Shown: positions 25,651 through 41,100, numbered from the stretch's first letter. The stretch is 64,000 bases of DNA from Pachypanchax playfairii (GCA_006937955.1 SSNP01000024.1:4547845-4611844), one strand, 5' to 3'. Program-made: numbers and translations. Notes: a model not told the origin generated them from the letters alone.

Positions 25651-28600
25651 GTGAGTGTGATAAAAACAAACTAAAATTACAAAACACCTGGGAGGCTCAT
25701 TTATCACTCCTCCGATGTTACTTTTTGTAGCTTCAGTGCCAACAAACATTGTACACGACATGATCCGAAACTTATTGAAATATCCTTTTAAACTCTGATG
25801 CAGATTTTAATCAACACCTTGTTAAATTGGGAGGAAATGGGGAAAGTAAATTTGCTTTGGCAAAAGAGATAACACATCGCAGTAAAACTACTTTGAGCAG
25901 TGAGTCTGTATATGTGTGTCTCAGTAAGCTGAAATCAGGCCATGATGACTCAAACATCTGTGAATCGGACTCAGACTTTCCTTTGCAGAGGCAACACTTC
26001 AGCGCTGGGCTGTTGGTTGGCACGTTGCAAAAAAAAACAAAACAACAACATTAAAAAAAGTTCTGCACGATGGTCACATCAACAGGCTGAATGAGGAACA
26101 GAAGTAGAACAGCATGCTGTGTATTTCACATTTGTATGTGACTTTATGTCTGTCAGTGTTATTTTGAGGTCATGCTGCACGGTGGGGTGTTCTCAGAAGG
26201 CTCTGTAATTTGCCGTCTATTTTTTGCCCTGGCACTGAGACAACGCACTCCCACCATGCAGTTCTTCTCTCTCAAAGATGGGAGAAGGGAAAAAAAAATC
26301 ATACAGCACAGAGGATTGAAAGAAGTGTGGATTGAAAAGTTAGGAAAATAATGAAAACAGCTTTGATACAAATTATCACAGAAGATTTTATTAGTCTAGG
26401 TTCTTTATGGATCTAAATGTTTGTGTTTGTTCATGATTATAACTTCTATAATAATTTATAGTGAGTTTGGATTTTACAGTAGCTGTAAATTCTGTGGCTG
26501 TACATGTCAACACCCTAATCTCATAAAAATAAAAAAAATCAGTTTATGTGGGAATGAATTGTTGCAGGGCAGTTTGAGGTTCGCCTGTTGACTCAGACTT
26601 GTTATTGGGTACTTGGTTGGGTAACACGACCAATTTTATCATGAATGTTCCTAATCAACTCTGGATAAAGAGAGACTGAAGTTATGGTAACAACCTTGGC
26701 ACTATCTTCGTTTTGTGTGTTGGCATGTGAAGCCGGCCATGAAGAATCAAACATTAATCTCAAGTTCACAGATTTGGTTTGAGAAGACATGTTTTTTTTG
26801 ACACATTATGCTAATCAGTAAAGCTGAAAAATGTATCAGTTTCGAATCAAACACAAAACAATTAATTTAAACCAAAAAAAGTTACTTTCATAGAATAAAA
26901 AATAATATGTTGCATCAAATTTAAATTTGACCATTTATGTACATTTTCATTGACTCGATTTTTTAAGTGTTAGTAATTTTGAGGGTTCATTGTAGGTTGT
27001 CAATGAAAAACAATCTTATGTACACTACTTAAAATGTTTTTAGATGATAAAAAAAATTAAATACAGGCAGAAATGAAAATAAAGAATTCCCCATTGTTCT
27101 TCTAGTCGTGTTTGTTCTGCCTTGCCACAAGCCACAATTTATGATGCTGGTTGAATTTTGAATTCAGTTCACACATGGCTGTTCTGGTTGCTGTTGATCT
27201 ACAACTGTTCCAGCGTCATTATTCGTCAGCTGTTGACTCACAATCAAAGATTGATTGGAAACCATTCGTTTAACCACTCGTTGCCTGCTTGGGTTGGCCT
27301 TAAGCGCCCCAGTGGCTCTGTCCCTCAGTTGTTGGGTCAGACATTGTAGACATGTGAGAAATGCTGTTGTTTTATTACCCCGGGCTATAAATTCTTAAAA
27401 GTTATCCAAAGGAGGGTCAACTTGAAAGGTGAACAATAATGGGTTGGCACACCAGTATCAGTGTCTTATTTTACACTATCACCAGTTTCAAATAACAGGG
27501 GTTTCTTTGTTTTTCTATTATTAGTAGTAGTATTATTATTAACAAAGAAATCGGTATTTATTTGCAGTATAGCCTTCTGCTCTTAAAACTTATATACTAC
27601 TGTACCAAACCCAATCCTAAACATGTGTTACATAATTAACAGCACTGTAAAGGTTTATAGAATAGTGGTTGCATGAATAATCTTTATTTTTTAACATAAG
27701 AGTTTTTGTAGACAGGCAGAAATCCACTTTGGAAATGTAAGTTCATTCTTATAGTTGGAGTAAATCTCTTTTTCTCCAGACTGGTGTCATTCAACAAGTT
27801 AAAATAAATCAGAACAAAAGCAGAAAAAATCTGAACAATCTGTTTAAAAGTACAAACATGTTGATATGGATAATACAACATGCTCCCATTTAGTTAGCTG
27901 GGGTGCATGGCATTCATGTTCTGAGCGCATCAAACACATGCTGCTATGGAAAAATTTTGCACTTGAAATAGTTTAAGTCAAGACAAAAAAATGTGTCTAT
28001 TTAATTTCTGTATTTTTAAATATGCACAAAACCAACACTAAAGCCGTGACAGAAGCCTCAATAACAGCAACTTTCTGTTAAAAACTTGAGCAAAAGATTG
28101 TCATAATGTGTGACACAAGAATAACTTCACTGTTTAACACAACAGTGTGTCACCATTTCACAAGTCAACAGTAGCATGTGAGTTGTCTGAAGTATTGCAG
28201 TTTTTCAACAAAACAAGAATGCTAACCATAGCATGTTTTATACTGCACATTGTTAGCTCCTTGCTAGTTACTAACTTTTCCCTGAATAGGGACCTCAAGT
28301 CATTCTTATAACTTTGCATCATCTGGATTTTTCCACTTTCTGTAACACTTATTGTAACATTTACTCATGCAAATGTTTTTCATTTAAAATTTCAGTTTCT
28401 CAATAGTTTGCACGTCTCCTAAAATGTTTGTGTGTGTGTGTGTGTGTATAGGCTCTGAGGACACATGCACATTTTATACTTCTGCCCTCAGTCTTTAGGG
28501 AGTGTTGGATATGGACATATAAAAGAAATCCATGTTAGGGTTTTGATGAACTGGTCTTCATGGCATTCATGTTCTGTACCTTCTGTACTATCTAATTGGT

Positions 28601-31600
28601 AAGCCGGGTGGTATTCATTGGAACTGGAGTCTGCAGCTGGCAGTCAGTCAAGTAATTCTGGGTGCAACTTAACTCAGTTTATACTTTTGGGCTGGAAATT
28701 TTTGTTAAGCTCAGAGCCGTGTTATTATACCTGTGGGCAGTTTGGTTGGAGCTCCGATGACGTGGGTTGGTTTGGTTGGTTCAGGTAAGACAGCGATGGA
28801 TGAGGGTGGTTGCTGGGGCGTTGTACGGATCATGAAACCAGACAGGCAGACTGAGCTGGAGAGAACAGGAGATGCAGCAGGGAATGTGTGAGGAAGCAGA
28901 GGGCTTTGCATGAAGCCCTTCCCTGCTCTCTGTGCCAGGGCATTCCACAGTCCACCTCCCATCCCAGCCTCCGTGACAGGATGATAGATCTGCTTATCTA
29001 CACATAAATTCATAACACATATCTGGGCTTGGAGACAGGGGCAAGGGGATAGGAAAAGGACAACCAGGAGGATGCGCATAGAAAAAAAGAGGAGGAAAAG
29101 AAGGTGATGTTGGTAAACTTGGCTTTCCTCGACCACCAATTTGTCACACCTCCTGTCTAAGTCCCTCATTACTTATGCAATGCACAGCAGCAAAGAAAGG
29201 GAGGGCAAATAGTGAATAGAAAAGGACGTGGGTAGCTTTCTTCATTTTTTATATCTAAATTGTGTATTCACCATATTGCCAAGATTTATTACACATTCTT
29301 TAATAAAAATCCTTATGTTTTAATCATCAGTATGCTCACAGGTTTAAATAAGGAAAGAAGTCAAAGTAGTGATTTTAAAAAATAGATTGCACTAAATATG
29401 CATTTCTTTCTTTTTCCTAACAGTAAATTAGAGTTACTTTGTGCCCACTAGTTTCCCTCCCAGGATGTCTTCTGAACTCTGTAATCTATAATTCATTTCA
29501 CAAAATAAAACAGTTGAAAACACAAGCTTGACATTAAAAAATGTTTAGTTGAATTATTTTCTTGCATGTTTTAGAGTTAAACATTGTTTTTTCTTCCCAG
29601 AACAACTCCATAAAAGAGCCTTTCTCACAGTTAAAGTTAAACACAACCCCATTAAAAAAGGTGCCAAATCAGAAAACTGTAACTCATATTCATAATTATC
29701 TCTTTATAACACACAAAACAACAACTTTTGAACTGTTTGGATGTCTGTTGTATTCAAGAGATGTAAAAATGGTTGGAAATGTCTGATTTTTTTTCTCTTC
29801 TGTTGAAGAAATCCATCACATTGCTTCGATTAGCAACTGGAGATACAGCTGTTTTTTATTTCATTTGAACAAAAAGAAAACGTTGCATTATTCAGTCTTA
29901 CAGAATACAGTAAACTGTGCTTTGAGCTGTGACGGGAAACCAATCAAAATGAGCCAAAAACAAACAGCCACAACACAAAGCTGCAAAACCGTGAGATGGA
30001 CCAGCTCTGGATGACGTCCTTAAGTTATTATAGAAGGGTTGAGTTTCATGTTCTGTGCCTGTGTTTTATTTTAGATTTGTTGATTTGTGTTGTGGATCAT
30101 ACTAGCTTAAATATGTTCCACAGAAGTATTCAAATGTATATTGTCGACATTAAAACATTTGAAATTAAGATTTGAGAGGATGTGAACTGCAATTTCAACT
30201 GAACTCATTCTTATTCCTCAGCTCATACTCAGGATTGTTCTCCATCCCTAAAAAGTTGATTAAATTTGTAGATTTTTAAAATGCAAAGTGCTCTGCAGAC
30301 TGGTAAAATATATATTTAAAGTATTTTAGAATGACTAACTTTAATTTGTTTTAGTGTTATTAATGACAGTAAATACAATAATAACTATGCTGCATTTTGC
30401 TGTATTTTTTATTTTGACTTAAGAATAACTGAATATCCTCCCAGTCTTGTACTTTAGAATTTAGTCCAATTTATGCTGATGTTGGACTTTAGTGTTCAGT
30501 ACTGGTAAAAAGCCCTTTGGTGTTTTTATCTTGGAGTCGTTATCCAATTGAAATCAATGAAAAAAAAGAATTTAAAATGCAGTTACATAGTCAGAATGGA
30601 TGTAAAATTACTTCAACATGGAACTTTCTCAGACTAGTGATAGTTTCTATTCACTTTTTGATACAGTTTGGCTTTTAAAAGGATTCGCGCTTTCACCAAA
30701 GTGACTTCTAATATGTGACTTCATGGAATTATTCAAATATCAGGTGAAGGTGTTTGAATAGGCGTTGAAAGCAGCTAAACTCACAATAGTCGCTCTATTT
30801 CCTCTTTTCATTCTTGTGAAATTAGAGCATTTAAAAGTCAAAAGGCAGTTAGAGAAAGTATAACCCCCTAAAACTAAATCAGAGCTCGTAGCTTTGATTT
30901 CTTTTGGTGTCACAGTAAAAAGCAGCACATCACATTCTTAACAATATGTTATGAATTACTTTTAAAGTGTTTTGTTTACTGTCGGTTGTTAAATTAGATT
31001 CAGCTTGGCAAATTTAGTTTTATAAAGATGGACGATCTTTTCCTTTGACTCCTGTTGTTCTCAGGTGAAATGGTTGTATCCCGTTTACAGGCTCTGCCAT
31101 GTTGTATTTTTAGAAACAGAGTCTGCGACTCGGGGATGAACGTTACGCCTACTCACAGCACAGAATGATGATGTTTTTTAAATATCAAACAACTAATTCC
31201 AACGAAATGTATGAGAAAAGTGAGTGATGCTAAAAATGGGTCAGCAGGGTAAGAACCATGTGGAGTAACGGGAGTCAAAACCTGAAAATAATGTATCGGA
31301 GATGTGTTTTTACATCTGGAAAATTCCCATTCGTGCACATTGGAGGGCGGGACTCAACAGGTCCAGCAAGGTGATTTGTTTTGGCTTCATCTTCTAGGTT
31401 TGTGCCTTTTCTGTTTTTTTTTTTTTCTTGATCGTTGGTGCTAAATAAACAAACACATAAACAACAAACATGACTTAATGTTTACAAAATAAAATAACAC
31501 ACACACAAACAGGAACTTGATAAAGCCTCCTGATCGCCTGAAAGAACTTGTTTGAGTGTCAATATTAAAGACAGGAAAAATACTCTTTAACGTGCACATG

Positions 31601-32096
31601 AGCAAAAACTATGAAATTCAAATAAAATGACAAAATTGTACTTATTAGTATGAGTAGTGTTTAATCATACAACAATGTCTGCTCTCCTCAAAATCCCATT
31701 TGTGTTTCAAAAATCTTTATTTTTTTACTAAACATACTGAAGTTACCAGTAGAAACGTTATTAGAAAAGCACAACTTGATTTAGATTTCCAAGAAATTAT
31801 ATGACATGTAATCAGTGTCTTAGAAAAATCCTGTTTTAAGCTTTTGTAAACACTTTTTGACACATCCATTTTCAGTACCTGCTTGTTTCTGCTCAGGGTG
31901 GGGAGTGACATCACTGGGAAAGGGGCAGGGTTACATTCTGGACAGGTATGAACAACCAGTCACATATACACTCACATCTGGTCTGAGTACCCCAGGGACA
32001 ACCCACACATGCACAGGGAGAACATGCAAAATCCATACAGATCTGGGTTTTGAACCCTGGACCTTCCCAGTGCAGCCATGCTTCTTTCTCACACAA

Positions 32097-32134
<38 letters not shown>

Positions 32135-35100
32135 ACATAATTTTGTATGAACCCAATGCTAACTTTAGAAAATCCCAAGTGTTGCATGAATTATCTCTGG
32201 AAGTTTCTTTTTTTAGGTCTATTCACAGCTCATGTCTTCATTTTTGCACATCAAGAATCTTAAAGTTCACTCTCTGTTTGTGGTTTGCACACTGGACCAT
32301 TTAACTCTCATGCACAGACATGTATGTTGCCACTCTGCACAGCCATCTTGCTAATGCAGTGAGCATATGATCACATACATATACTGTATAGTATGCTTCA
32401 TAATCTTTGGAAAAAGTGAAAATAAAGCTAGCTGTGCAAAGGAGAAAGAGAGAGAGAGATGGCAAAGCAAAGCTTGCAGATAACATAAAAATGGTGATGC
32501 AATGTATATTGAGATGAGAGTCCCTGCAGAAAATGGTGTGTGTGTGAGTGTGAGTACTCTGTGCACAGAGGGATGAAATCTAGTGGATGAGAACACTTTG
32601 AAAAGAAAACATGCTCAAACAGAGTTAATCTGCTCTGTATCTGTATTCCACTGTCATGCTCCTGCTCTCATCCTCTCCTCTTATTACATCTGATAATCTA
32701 TTTTTACTCAACCCTTCCTCCACCATCATACTCTCCTGTTTTCTCTCCATATTTTCCAGACATCCCACACACTCTCATTTCTAATTTACTCAAGGTGATT
32801 TTTATCTTTTATCTTTTATGACTCTCCATCAAACTTTAGGGGAAAATTTAGGGGAAATTTGTTTTTTCTAGGTCCTTTTTTGCTGTTGCCAACAATCATC
32901 AGAAAACACCTGATAATTATTGATTCTCTGTGGACTTCTGTAGTATTATTTTAAGGATCTGTTTGATATTAATAATTTGAAAGCTTAAAATCACTTAAGT
33001 ATGTTTTAGCTCATTTTTAAAAGTAGATTTATACAAATTGCTACACTGATGTTGTATGTAGCCCACAGAATAACACATCCAGTCAGACTTTACACACTTG
33101 TTGACTGCGTAACAGCCAAAAATAAATGTTTTTTGCCCATATTAAACCCATGAAACTGGTGGAATTAATGTTTTTTTTCACCCAATCAGAGCAGAAATCA
33201 CCCTTTTTTTCACTTTTGTCTGGGTGGCTAAACACCCAATTTATATAACAAACATTAACTAAACCAAAATAATTAAGGCTAAATTATGGTTATCATAAAA
33301 ATGCATAGTAGTGATTTTGTCATCCAACAACTAAAACATGACAAACTCTGATAATCCTAACTGTACTTTAAACAAAAGGCTAAGTTATTTCCCACAATGG
33401 TAACCCTAAGAGGTCTTCAACATCATGAACATGTTTCTTCAGAAAAGTCGCATTTATTTGTAAAAAATCTGCTTGAACCTGGCTTGCTAAATGTTTGTCT
33501 TTGAGGGAAAATAAGGGTTTCTCACACTAATTCAACCTGATCCAGTCTATTCAGTTGAGGGTATCAAATACTGCGATCACTCGTCTTAATGTTGAGTGTT
33601 TTCATTAAAGAGGCTATTCCATTAAAAACAGTTTTTCTGAGGTTTCTGTTGAATATTTTAGCTCCACAGGTGTTCTTATCTTCATAGTGGGTGTGAAAAC
33701 AGGTCAATAACTTCTCTTTCAGTTTTTATCTCTCAAACTACGGAGGTGGTGATAAAACCCGAGTACGAACGGCCTGTATTTGTTTCGTCACAACTCCTTT
33801 GTTCGTTAGTATTCATCAGCTCCCGCAGTTGAAACTACGCCTAGCATGCTGCAGCGGCAGCTGTTAGCATAAACATGTATCAAACCGGAAGAGACTCGGT
33901 GCGCTGTTGCCAAGTGCAACGGGGAAGGACACAGGAAGACTTGCTCTCATAGGGTAGTTTGTTAGCCAATCTGAGTCCAGCAAATTTGCATAATGAATAT
34001 TAATGAGTTGTGGCCGAAGCCAGCCGAATCTTCAAGCAGACAGATTGAAAGGTCTGTTAATCAGTGTTTCCTAACATTTTTTAGATTTAAAATGTTTCAT
34101 GTTAACCTGTAATATGAAACATTTTATACTTCAGAAATAACCACAAAGTCATGAAATTTGTGTGAAATGGCCTCTTTAAATGCTTGTTCCTGTACTGTGT
34201 CACAAGGTGATGGGTCTGGTGCATATCACCAACGATCACTGGGCGAGAGGCGTGGTTACACTTTGGACAGGACGCCTTATTATACCCAGTATAAAGACAG
34301 ACCTGGAACGTAAAACTAAAGTAAAAGCTGAAGCAAAACAAGCCCACAGGCTGATACAGTTCCATGATCCATGTCTATGAGAAAAAACCCAAGTTTTCAA
34401 AGAAAACTCAAGTTTCCAAACTCCAATCAGAAACGTCTCAGCCAGGAGTTAAACATGTGACCTTCCTGCTGGGTTGTAACCTTATAATCTACTGTGAAGC
34501 CCAGAAGAAAAAAAAAAGATTTTCAAATTAAGCAATAAAAGTTATCTCAACTGCTCTAATTACTCTTGTATTTTTGTTATCCCCCAATTATATTAAAAGG
34601 TCTCTTTAAAGGCTCAGTTTATAACATCAGTAGGATGTAATTAGTTGGGTTACTCTACAGGTCAGTAAAGACACACACAGACATGATGGAAACACTTAGT
34701 TAATAAAAATATGTTCTAAAAGACCTAGGTGTCAATGAGCATTAGTGTTTTGCAAAATTTTTAGAACGGTTGTTTTTTTGCAATCTTTTTTTTTTTTTTG
34801 TCTTTTAACATGTCCTGCCATATTGTTTTTATTTCTCTTGTGAAGCATCAGACTTTAAAAGAATTTGTTAAGCTAAATATTTCTAGAGAAGCATTGTGAG
34901 GCAACACAAAACCACGGTTCCGATTTTTTGGAGCCTCGAAAAATTTGTATCTCATTTACACATAAAAACGAATTAGCTTAGCTTGCTAATTTCAGGAAAA
35001 AAAAATACACAAAATTAATTTTACACAAAAACACTTTCAATAGCAAATACAAACATGTAAAATGTGCTATGCTCTTGCATCATTTTGTCTAAACGGATTG

Positions 35101-38100
35101 GTTTAATCGTGTTTTGTAATTAGCCATTTTATGTAGGCTACGTAAAGAGGAGTAGCTGTCAAGCTCAAAAGGTGCTTTTAAAAGGAAACAGCTATGTGCA
35201 AATTCCTTTTTAGAAAAAAATATTTTTTGGTCTAAGTAAACAGGATATCTGGTAGCTCACCCAGCTCATCCCACACAGGACATAATATAAGCTTTTATTA
35301 GCATGTTGCTAAGAAGGAAGCAGTGAACACATGGCCAGCGGCTGTTCACTTTGTCTGAAGCGTCTCCTCTAAATGTCTCTGTCCTCAGAGAGGCCATCAT
35401 TTCTACATCCATTTGTGGATACGCTGCATCAGCATAGACTTGCACGCACGCACACATAAACACACACATCCATCTTTAGACATGCTGTATCAGCATAGGG
35501 ACGTGACACAGCAATGCCAGTGCCAAAAAACATACAAGGGCATTGAGAAGTAGCCTCCCACAACATGAGATCAAAATTATTTCACCTTTCGGTGCCCTTC
35601 AGTCCAAAATCTTCAATCTTTCTTTCACTCTATTCATCTGAAACCTTCAAATAAAACTGAAGTCTGAGCACATCTGCTTGTGCTCTCTCACAAAGCTGAA
35701 GGGCCTTGGATATTTAGACAGTCTGAAGGTAATATCAGTGTCTCGGCATGCCGAGTCATGATGTCCCGTCGCTGCTGCTNGACAGGTTCCTGCTGCTGCT
35801 GATGCTGTGAACAGAATATCTAATCACCGATGGTCTGATCCATTCCCGTTTCCCATCTCAGCAAACCCACTTCCTGTTTCCACATCTAGTGATCACCTCG
35901 CCTCACCTTCTCTCATTCCACCCTATTTAATTCACCGACCTCTTATTGCTTTTAAAGCTCACCGTTTGTAATATTCTAATGCAGCAAAACAAACACTTAA
36001 ATCAGGCTGGAGACACATAAGGTGTGAGGGGAAATGAAGAAACAGGGAGTAGCAGAACATTAATCACCCCAGGACAGGGAGTTGTCTGCCAACTTGCATT
36101 CCAGCTTTCACCATTTGGCAGACTGTAATTCTCTCTCCTCCTCCTCCTTCACTCTTTGTGTCACTGACTTTATGCTCCTCGTCCGGTTTTAAGAATTCAG
36201 ACATGGTGCATTCAACTCTTTGAAGTGCAATCATTCATTTTCAACCTGAAGCACATAAACAGACAAATCAACACAAACACAGACTCTCTCCAGCAGATCC
36301 GCTGACACTAACGCTAAAGGCTGTTAAAAAAAAAAAAGCAGAAAGAGTCCCGTTAGATCTGAAGCTTGTAATCGTGTCAGTGGTTTCAGTGTCCTTATAG
36401 GGGGTAACAGGACGATAACTATAGGTGCTGGATTTTTTTTTTCAAATTGATTATACATATATATGGAAACCACAGCATGAAATATCATTTGACAACAGAA
36501 CGAAATAGGGCATTTAAAATAGCTCAGGGGAGAATGTGTAGAACTAAAGTGGAAAAAGACAGATGGGTTATTATTTTAGATAAATTGTTTTGCAGTGGGC
36601 AGCCTGTTCTTGGTATCTAGATTTAAATGAGATGTGTGAAATCCATCCAGATAGGCTGAAATGAAATCCATGTCTGCTTAAATGTCCCTACAGTCAGGCA
36701 AACATACACTGTGTGCAAAAATGTATACAGATCACAATAAAGACCTGCAAAGTGTTGGATTCCAAACAAGTGCATTTTTAATGCTAAAAAAAAATTCCCT
36801 TTTTTTTCTCTAAAAGTGAAAAATATGTTGTAGAAATGTCACTGTTCAGAGGCATTAATTGACTTTCCAGGGATTAACTGCTCAACTGCAAGATAAGACG
36901 TTTTTTGCTCATTTGCTTTTACAACAATTGATATTTCCTCATTAAAAATGAGCAGCCTCTAGCAAATGTGAATAAATACAAAAGAATTCCTCAGGACACT
37001 TCTTGTTATTTTATTGTCAAATGAAACTTTTGGCTACAAATACTCAGAAGGAGGATGAAGAGAAGTGTTGGTTTTGATAAGATGCTGCCTCCCACACTGG
37101 AAAATGGTTCAAGATACATCAATTTTTCCACAGTCTGTGTTGTTGGATTTTTTGTTTTTTTGTTTTTTTTGTTCGTACTCAAGATTTCTCAGTTTTTCAA
37201 CCTTTCCTACGTCTCTGAGGCAAGTTAAAAATACATGGTTAATGTAGATGGTTTGGTTGAAAGGGTTGAAAACAAAATGTTGATGCCTTAAATAAACTAT
37301 ACAGTTTAATTTTCATAAAGCTCAAGCCTCTGAACCATCACGTCATATGAATACTTTCCACAAGTTGCTAAATAAGAAATGTTTCTTTAAATGTATCATG
37401 TCATATTTAATAATAAAATTGGCACTCATCACCTGTTGTACTTAAATCCTTCAACAGAGTGCAGAAGACATGTTTAAGATTAAATACAGCAATTCAATTC
37501 AGTCTTATTTATAAAAAAGTCATTTTAAGGCATTATTCAGCTGCTTTTTTAGGAAAGTATTAATCCTGTTAAAGAGTTAGACATCTTAGAAAGATTTGTA
37601 TCAAATTTGATACATTTGGCATATGAGAGTTAGAAGAAGTTTAATAAGGGGCATGATGGAAGTACAGTATATTTATTTTGAATCTGAGACTTATACCGAC
37701 TATGACGCACGCAAAACAAATAATCTATATTTATATAAGCATGCATATTTTATTAATGTGTATTAGACAAGACTTTTATGTAAGAGTTTTAATTTGCTCT
37801 GCTGAATGATCTCAGCTCCCAGAGGGGGTGAAGTAAACAAGGTGCAACATTGTATGATTACCATTTTTGCGTCTGTCGTCAACGTGTTTGTTGTTTCGCT
37901 CCCCCCCACCCGTAGTTATAACTATGCATTTATGAATGCAGTCATTGCCCCATCACTCACTCCTTTAATTAGAAAATAATCAGAGTTGGATGAGAGCTTC
38001 ATTAAACGTCGTCCTTGAGAGCCATCAGCCACAAACACGGAAGTGGGATATTTATCACTGTTATGAAAAGAACGCAATCCCCTCCTCTTATTTTGTTTTT

Positions 38101-41100
38101 CCCCTGTGCAAAGATAGAGCCTTTTAATCTGAGGATGGAATAATAAGAAGTGGGCAGGAGAAAAATCAGGGAATGAAACCAAAGATGAGAATTGTTTTAA
38201 TGGAAGAAAATAAGAGTCAAGCACAAAAAGTCAAATATCATGAAAAGAAGGTGGACCAAAAAAGATAGAGGCGGCCTAATTAACAACAACAACAACCAAA
38301 AAAACCCCATTCACAGCACTTTGTCTCCTCACGATATTGATTCTTCATGATCATTAAAGAGCGGATGTTTTGTCTGCTTTTCACCTCCAAGGGTTTCTTT
38401 AAAGAACAATCACATCTTTAACCTTGACTCACACAACTTGGAAAACATCCACTTGATGTTTCAACTCTGAAACATGCAAGTGTTCTGCCAAAAGAGCTGT
38501 AAAATGACCCAATGGGCTAATGGTGTTTGCTGAATGCCTGCATCTGTAATTGCATTATCGTGTCATTAGATATGAAGCAAAAAAAAAAAAAACACGAGCC
38601 TCTGCAGAGTCACGAGGGCGACGTTCACCGAAGCAGATTAACAGTGAAACAGTGATAGATGGGATGTGTACAACTGTAATGTCCTGATGATGGACATCGC
38701 TGTGTGGCGTACAAATTGAGAGAAGTAATAACTAAGCTTGGGAGTAAAAACAAGACACTTCACTCATCAGTTAAATAAATATCAAAGATTTTATAAAGTC
38801 TGTAATATTATTTTATCGTCGCGGTGCATGTTGAAGGGCTTGTTGTTGGTCGCTGCTATTCCTCAAAAGGCTGTAAGTGGATTACAGCGATATCAGGCTC
38901 GGCTCGAAGGAGCTGCAGCTGCTGAGTTGTGTCTGATCTGTCATCGCATCAGTGCGGCCTCCTGCATTCAGAACTTCAGACCAAATTGTTGGTACTTTAA
39001 TGAGCTGTCGTGTATCATTCATTGGATTTTGCATAAGGTTGATAATAAGTGAGTTCATCATCAAAATGCTAAAAGATGGTGATAACCCTGGCTACTGATC
39101 TCCTGAAGTGGTACAGACCTACTGGTATTTTGATTAATGTGGAACAATGTAGGAGTGCAGCTAGGAGGTGCTGCACTGAGCGGGGCTGATGACCCTCTGA
39201 TTTGCGGAACTCTGTGTGTGTTCTGGGTAATTAAGGCACACCGGTGTCATGCTGCCCCACAGCATATATCAGACTAAGGGAATATATCCACAACCTATAG
39301 AGCCACTCAGTATGTCTGTGTTTGTTCTTCTGTGTGTCGTCATGTTGTAGAAGGAGGTCTATTGCGGTTGTGAAGCCAAGGATTTAATGGGGAGACACAG
39401 CTCATAGAAAATCTGTCTGCCTTTGTATGTGTTTATTTGGATTTGTTAAATACATTCCAAGCTTAGATGGAATTAATTAAACTAGCTCTTGGCATGATTC
39501 ACGGTAGAAACCTGACTCGAAGTTTAATAGGTCACAGAAAGTTGGATTTTAAATGGATAAACTGATATTTTAATGTCTTTGATATTTTTTTACACAGTCA
39601 TGGTTTATGTTTCAGGATGTTTTTTTTATTTTACCTCAGAATATTGATGTTTTGCCACATTATTCATAAACAAACTTGTATTTCTACCAACTTGGAACCA
39701 CATATACATCAATATGTTGACATTTTCTCTTATTTTACCCAGTATTTCTCTCACTTTTAAATTAGACTTATAAAATAGTTCCAGTGTACTGCATGTCCAC
39801 CCTGAAACTCCCATAGACTCTCATTATATTTCAGCATGAGTTTTTCTTAAAAACATAAAGTGAAGGGTCTTTTCAACGTGTCATATCTCCTGAAAACACA
39901 GAAGACATACACAATTTTGCATCGTGGACAACTATATGACCTATAGATTCCTCACAGTTTGAATGAGTTTTAATTTCTGTCTTCATGAAGAATGCAGCCA
40001 GGGAGTGAAAGACACAGGTGTGGTTACCATGGCGACCCTAACGAACTGTCGACAGCAGCTTTAACTTTTCTGTTGATTGTGATTCTTCTTATACAGTTTA
40101 TAATCAAAATGTTGTCATTATCACAAAAGTTGTCAGTTCCAAATCACTATCAGGCTTTATAGAGGAAATTTGATGCATGTTAAAATTTCAGGGCAGTTGC
40201 TGTAATGGCACCTTTCAAAATTTCTTCATAAATGTTTTATTTTTATTATTCTTTGTTCCTTTAGATTGCTACTGTGGAGTTAAAAGCTGTACAGTGGATA
40301 CAGAAATTAAAGTCTGGTCTTTTTTTGTGAGCAAGAGCTTGCAGTGGGTTTACCGTGACTTTATGCAGTAATGAATGCTAATCCTTTCTTATCTGCTTCA
40401 ACCTCAAGGCAATGACACTCACTGCTAAAGCCAGTACAGTGATGGCCTTTGTTGGAAAAGAACTGGAGTGTGTGTGTGTTCGTCTCCGTGTGTGTGCCAA
40501 AGCAAAGGATGTCTCCAATAGCATCTGAAAACTCTCCAATTTTTTGGTTTCTTGGAAGCTTCGGGGTGTGGTCTTATGATTATCTGCCACGTCCCTCCTG
40601 TGATTCATCAGATGTAGAAACTCAATAAAACATTCCAGCCCTCTGACTCTGCGGTATCCGATCCCAACTCATTTCATCAGGAGGGCAAAGAAAGAAAATA
40701 CATGTGAAACTTAATCTCTCCACAGGTCATTATTTCAAAGATGTATTTTAATCTTTTTTTTTTTTTTGCGCTCAAGCAGCTGTGTCTGTTTTTTGTCTGC
40801 TCAAACACAGTTTTCAGTAACTAAGGAGCCTTTGCCTCTTTGCCCAGAGCATCTTTTGTTTTTACTTTCGAAACACTTTATGTATCTGTTAAAGATCATA
40901 ACACAAATCAAAGACAGCTGCAGCTTTTGTTCATTTACAACCTGATGGTTTTTTTTTTTTTTCCTCTTTTGCCCCTTTTTCCAGTTTTCAAAGGATGAAC
41001 AATCCAACAAATCTCTTTGCCCACCTCTAGATAAACACCCATTGATAATGCCAACAAAACAGATTATGCTCGAGATAGCAATTTGGTTGTAACGCCATGT

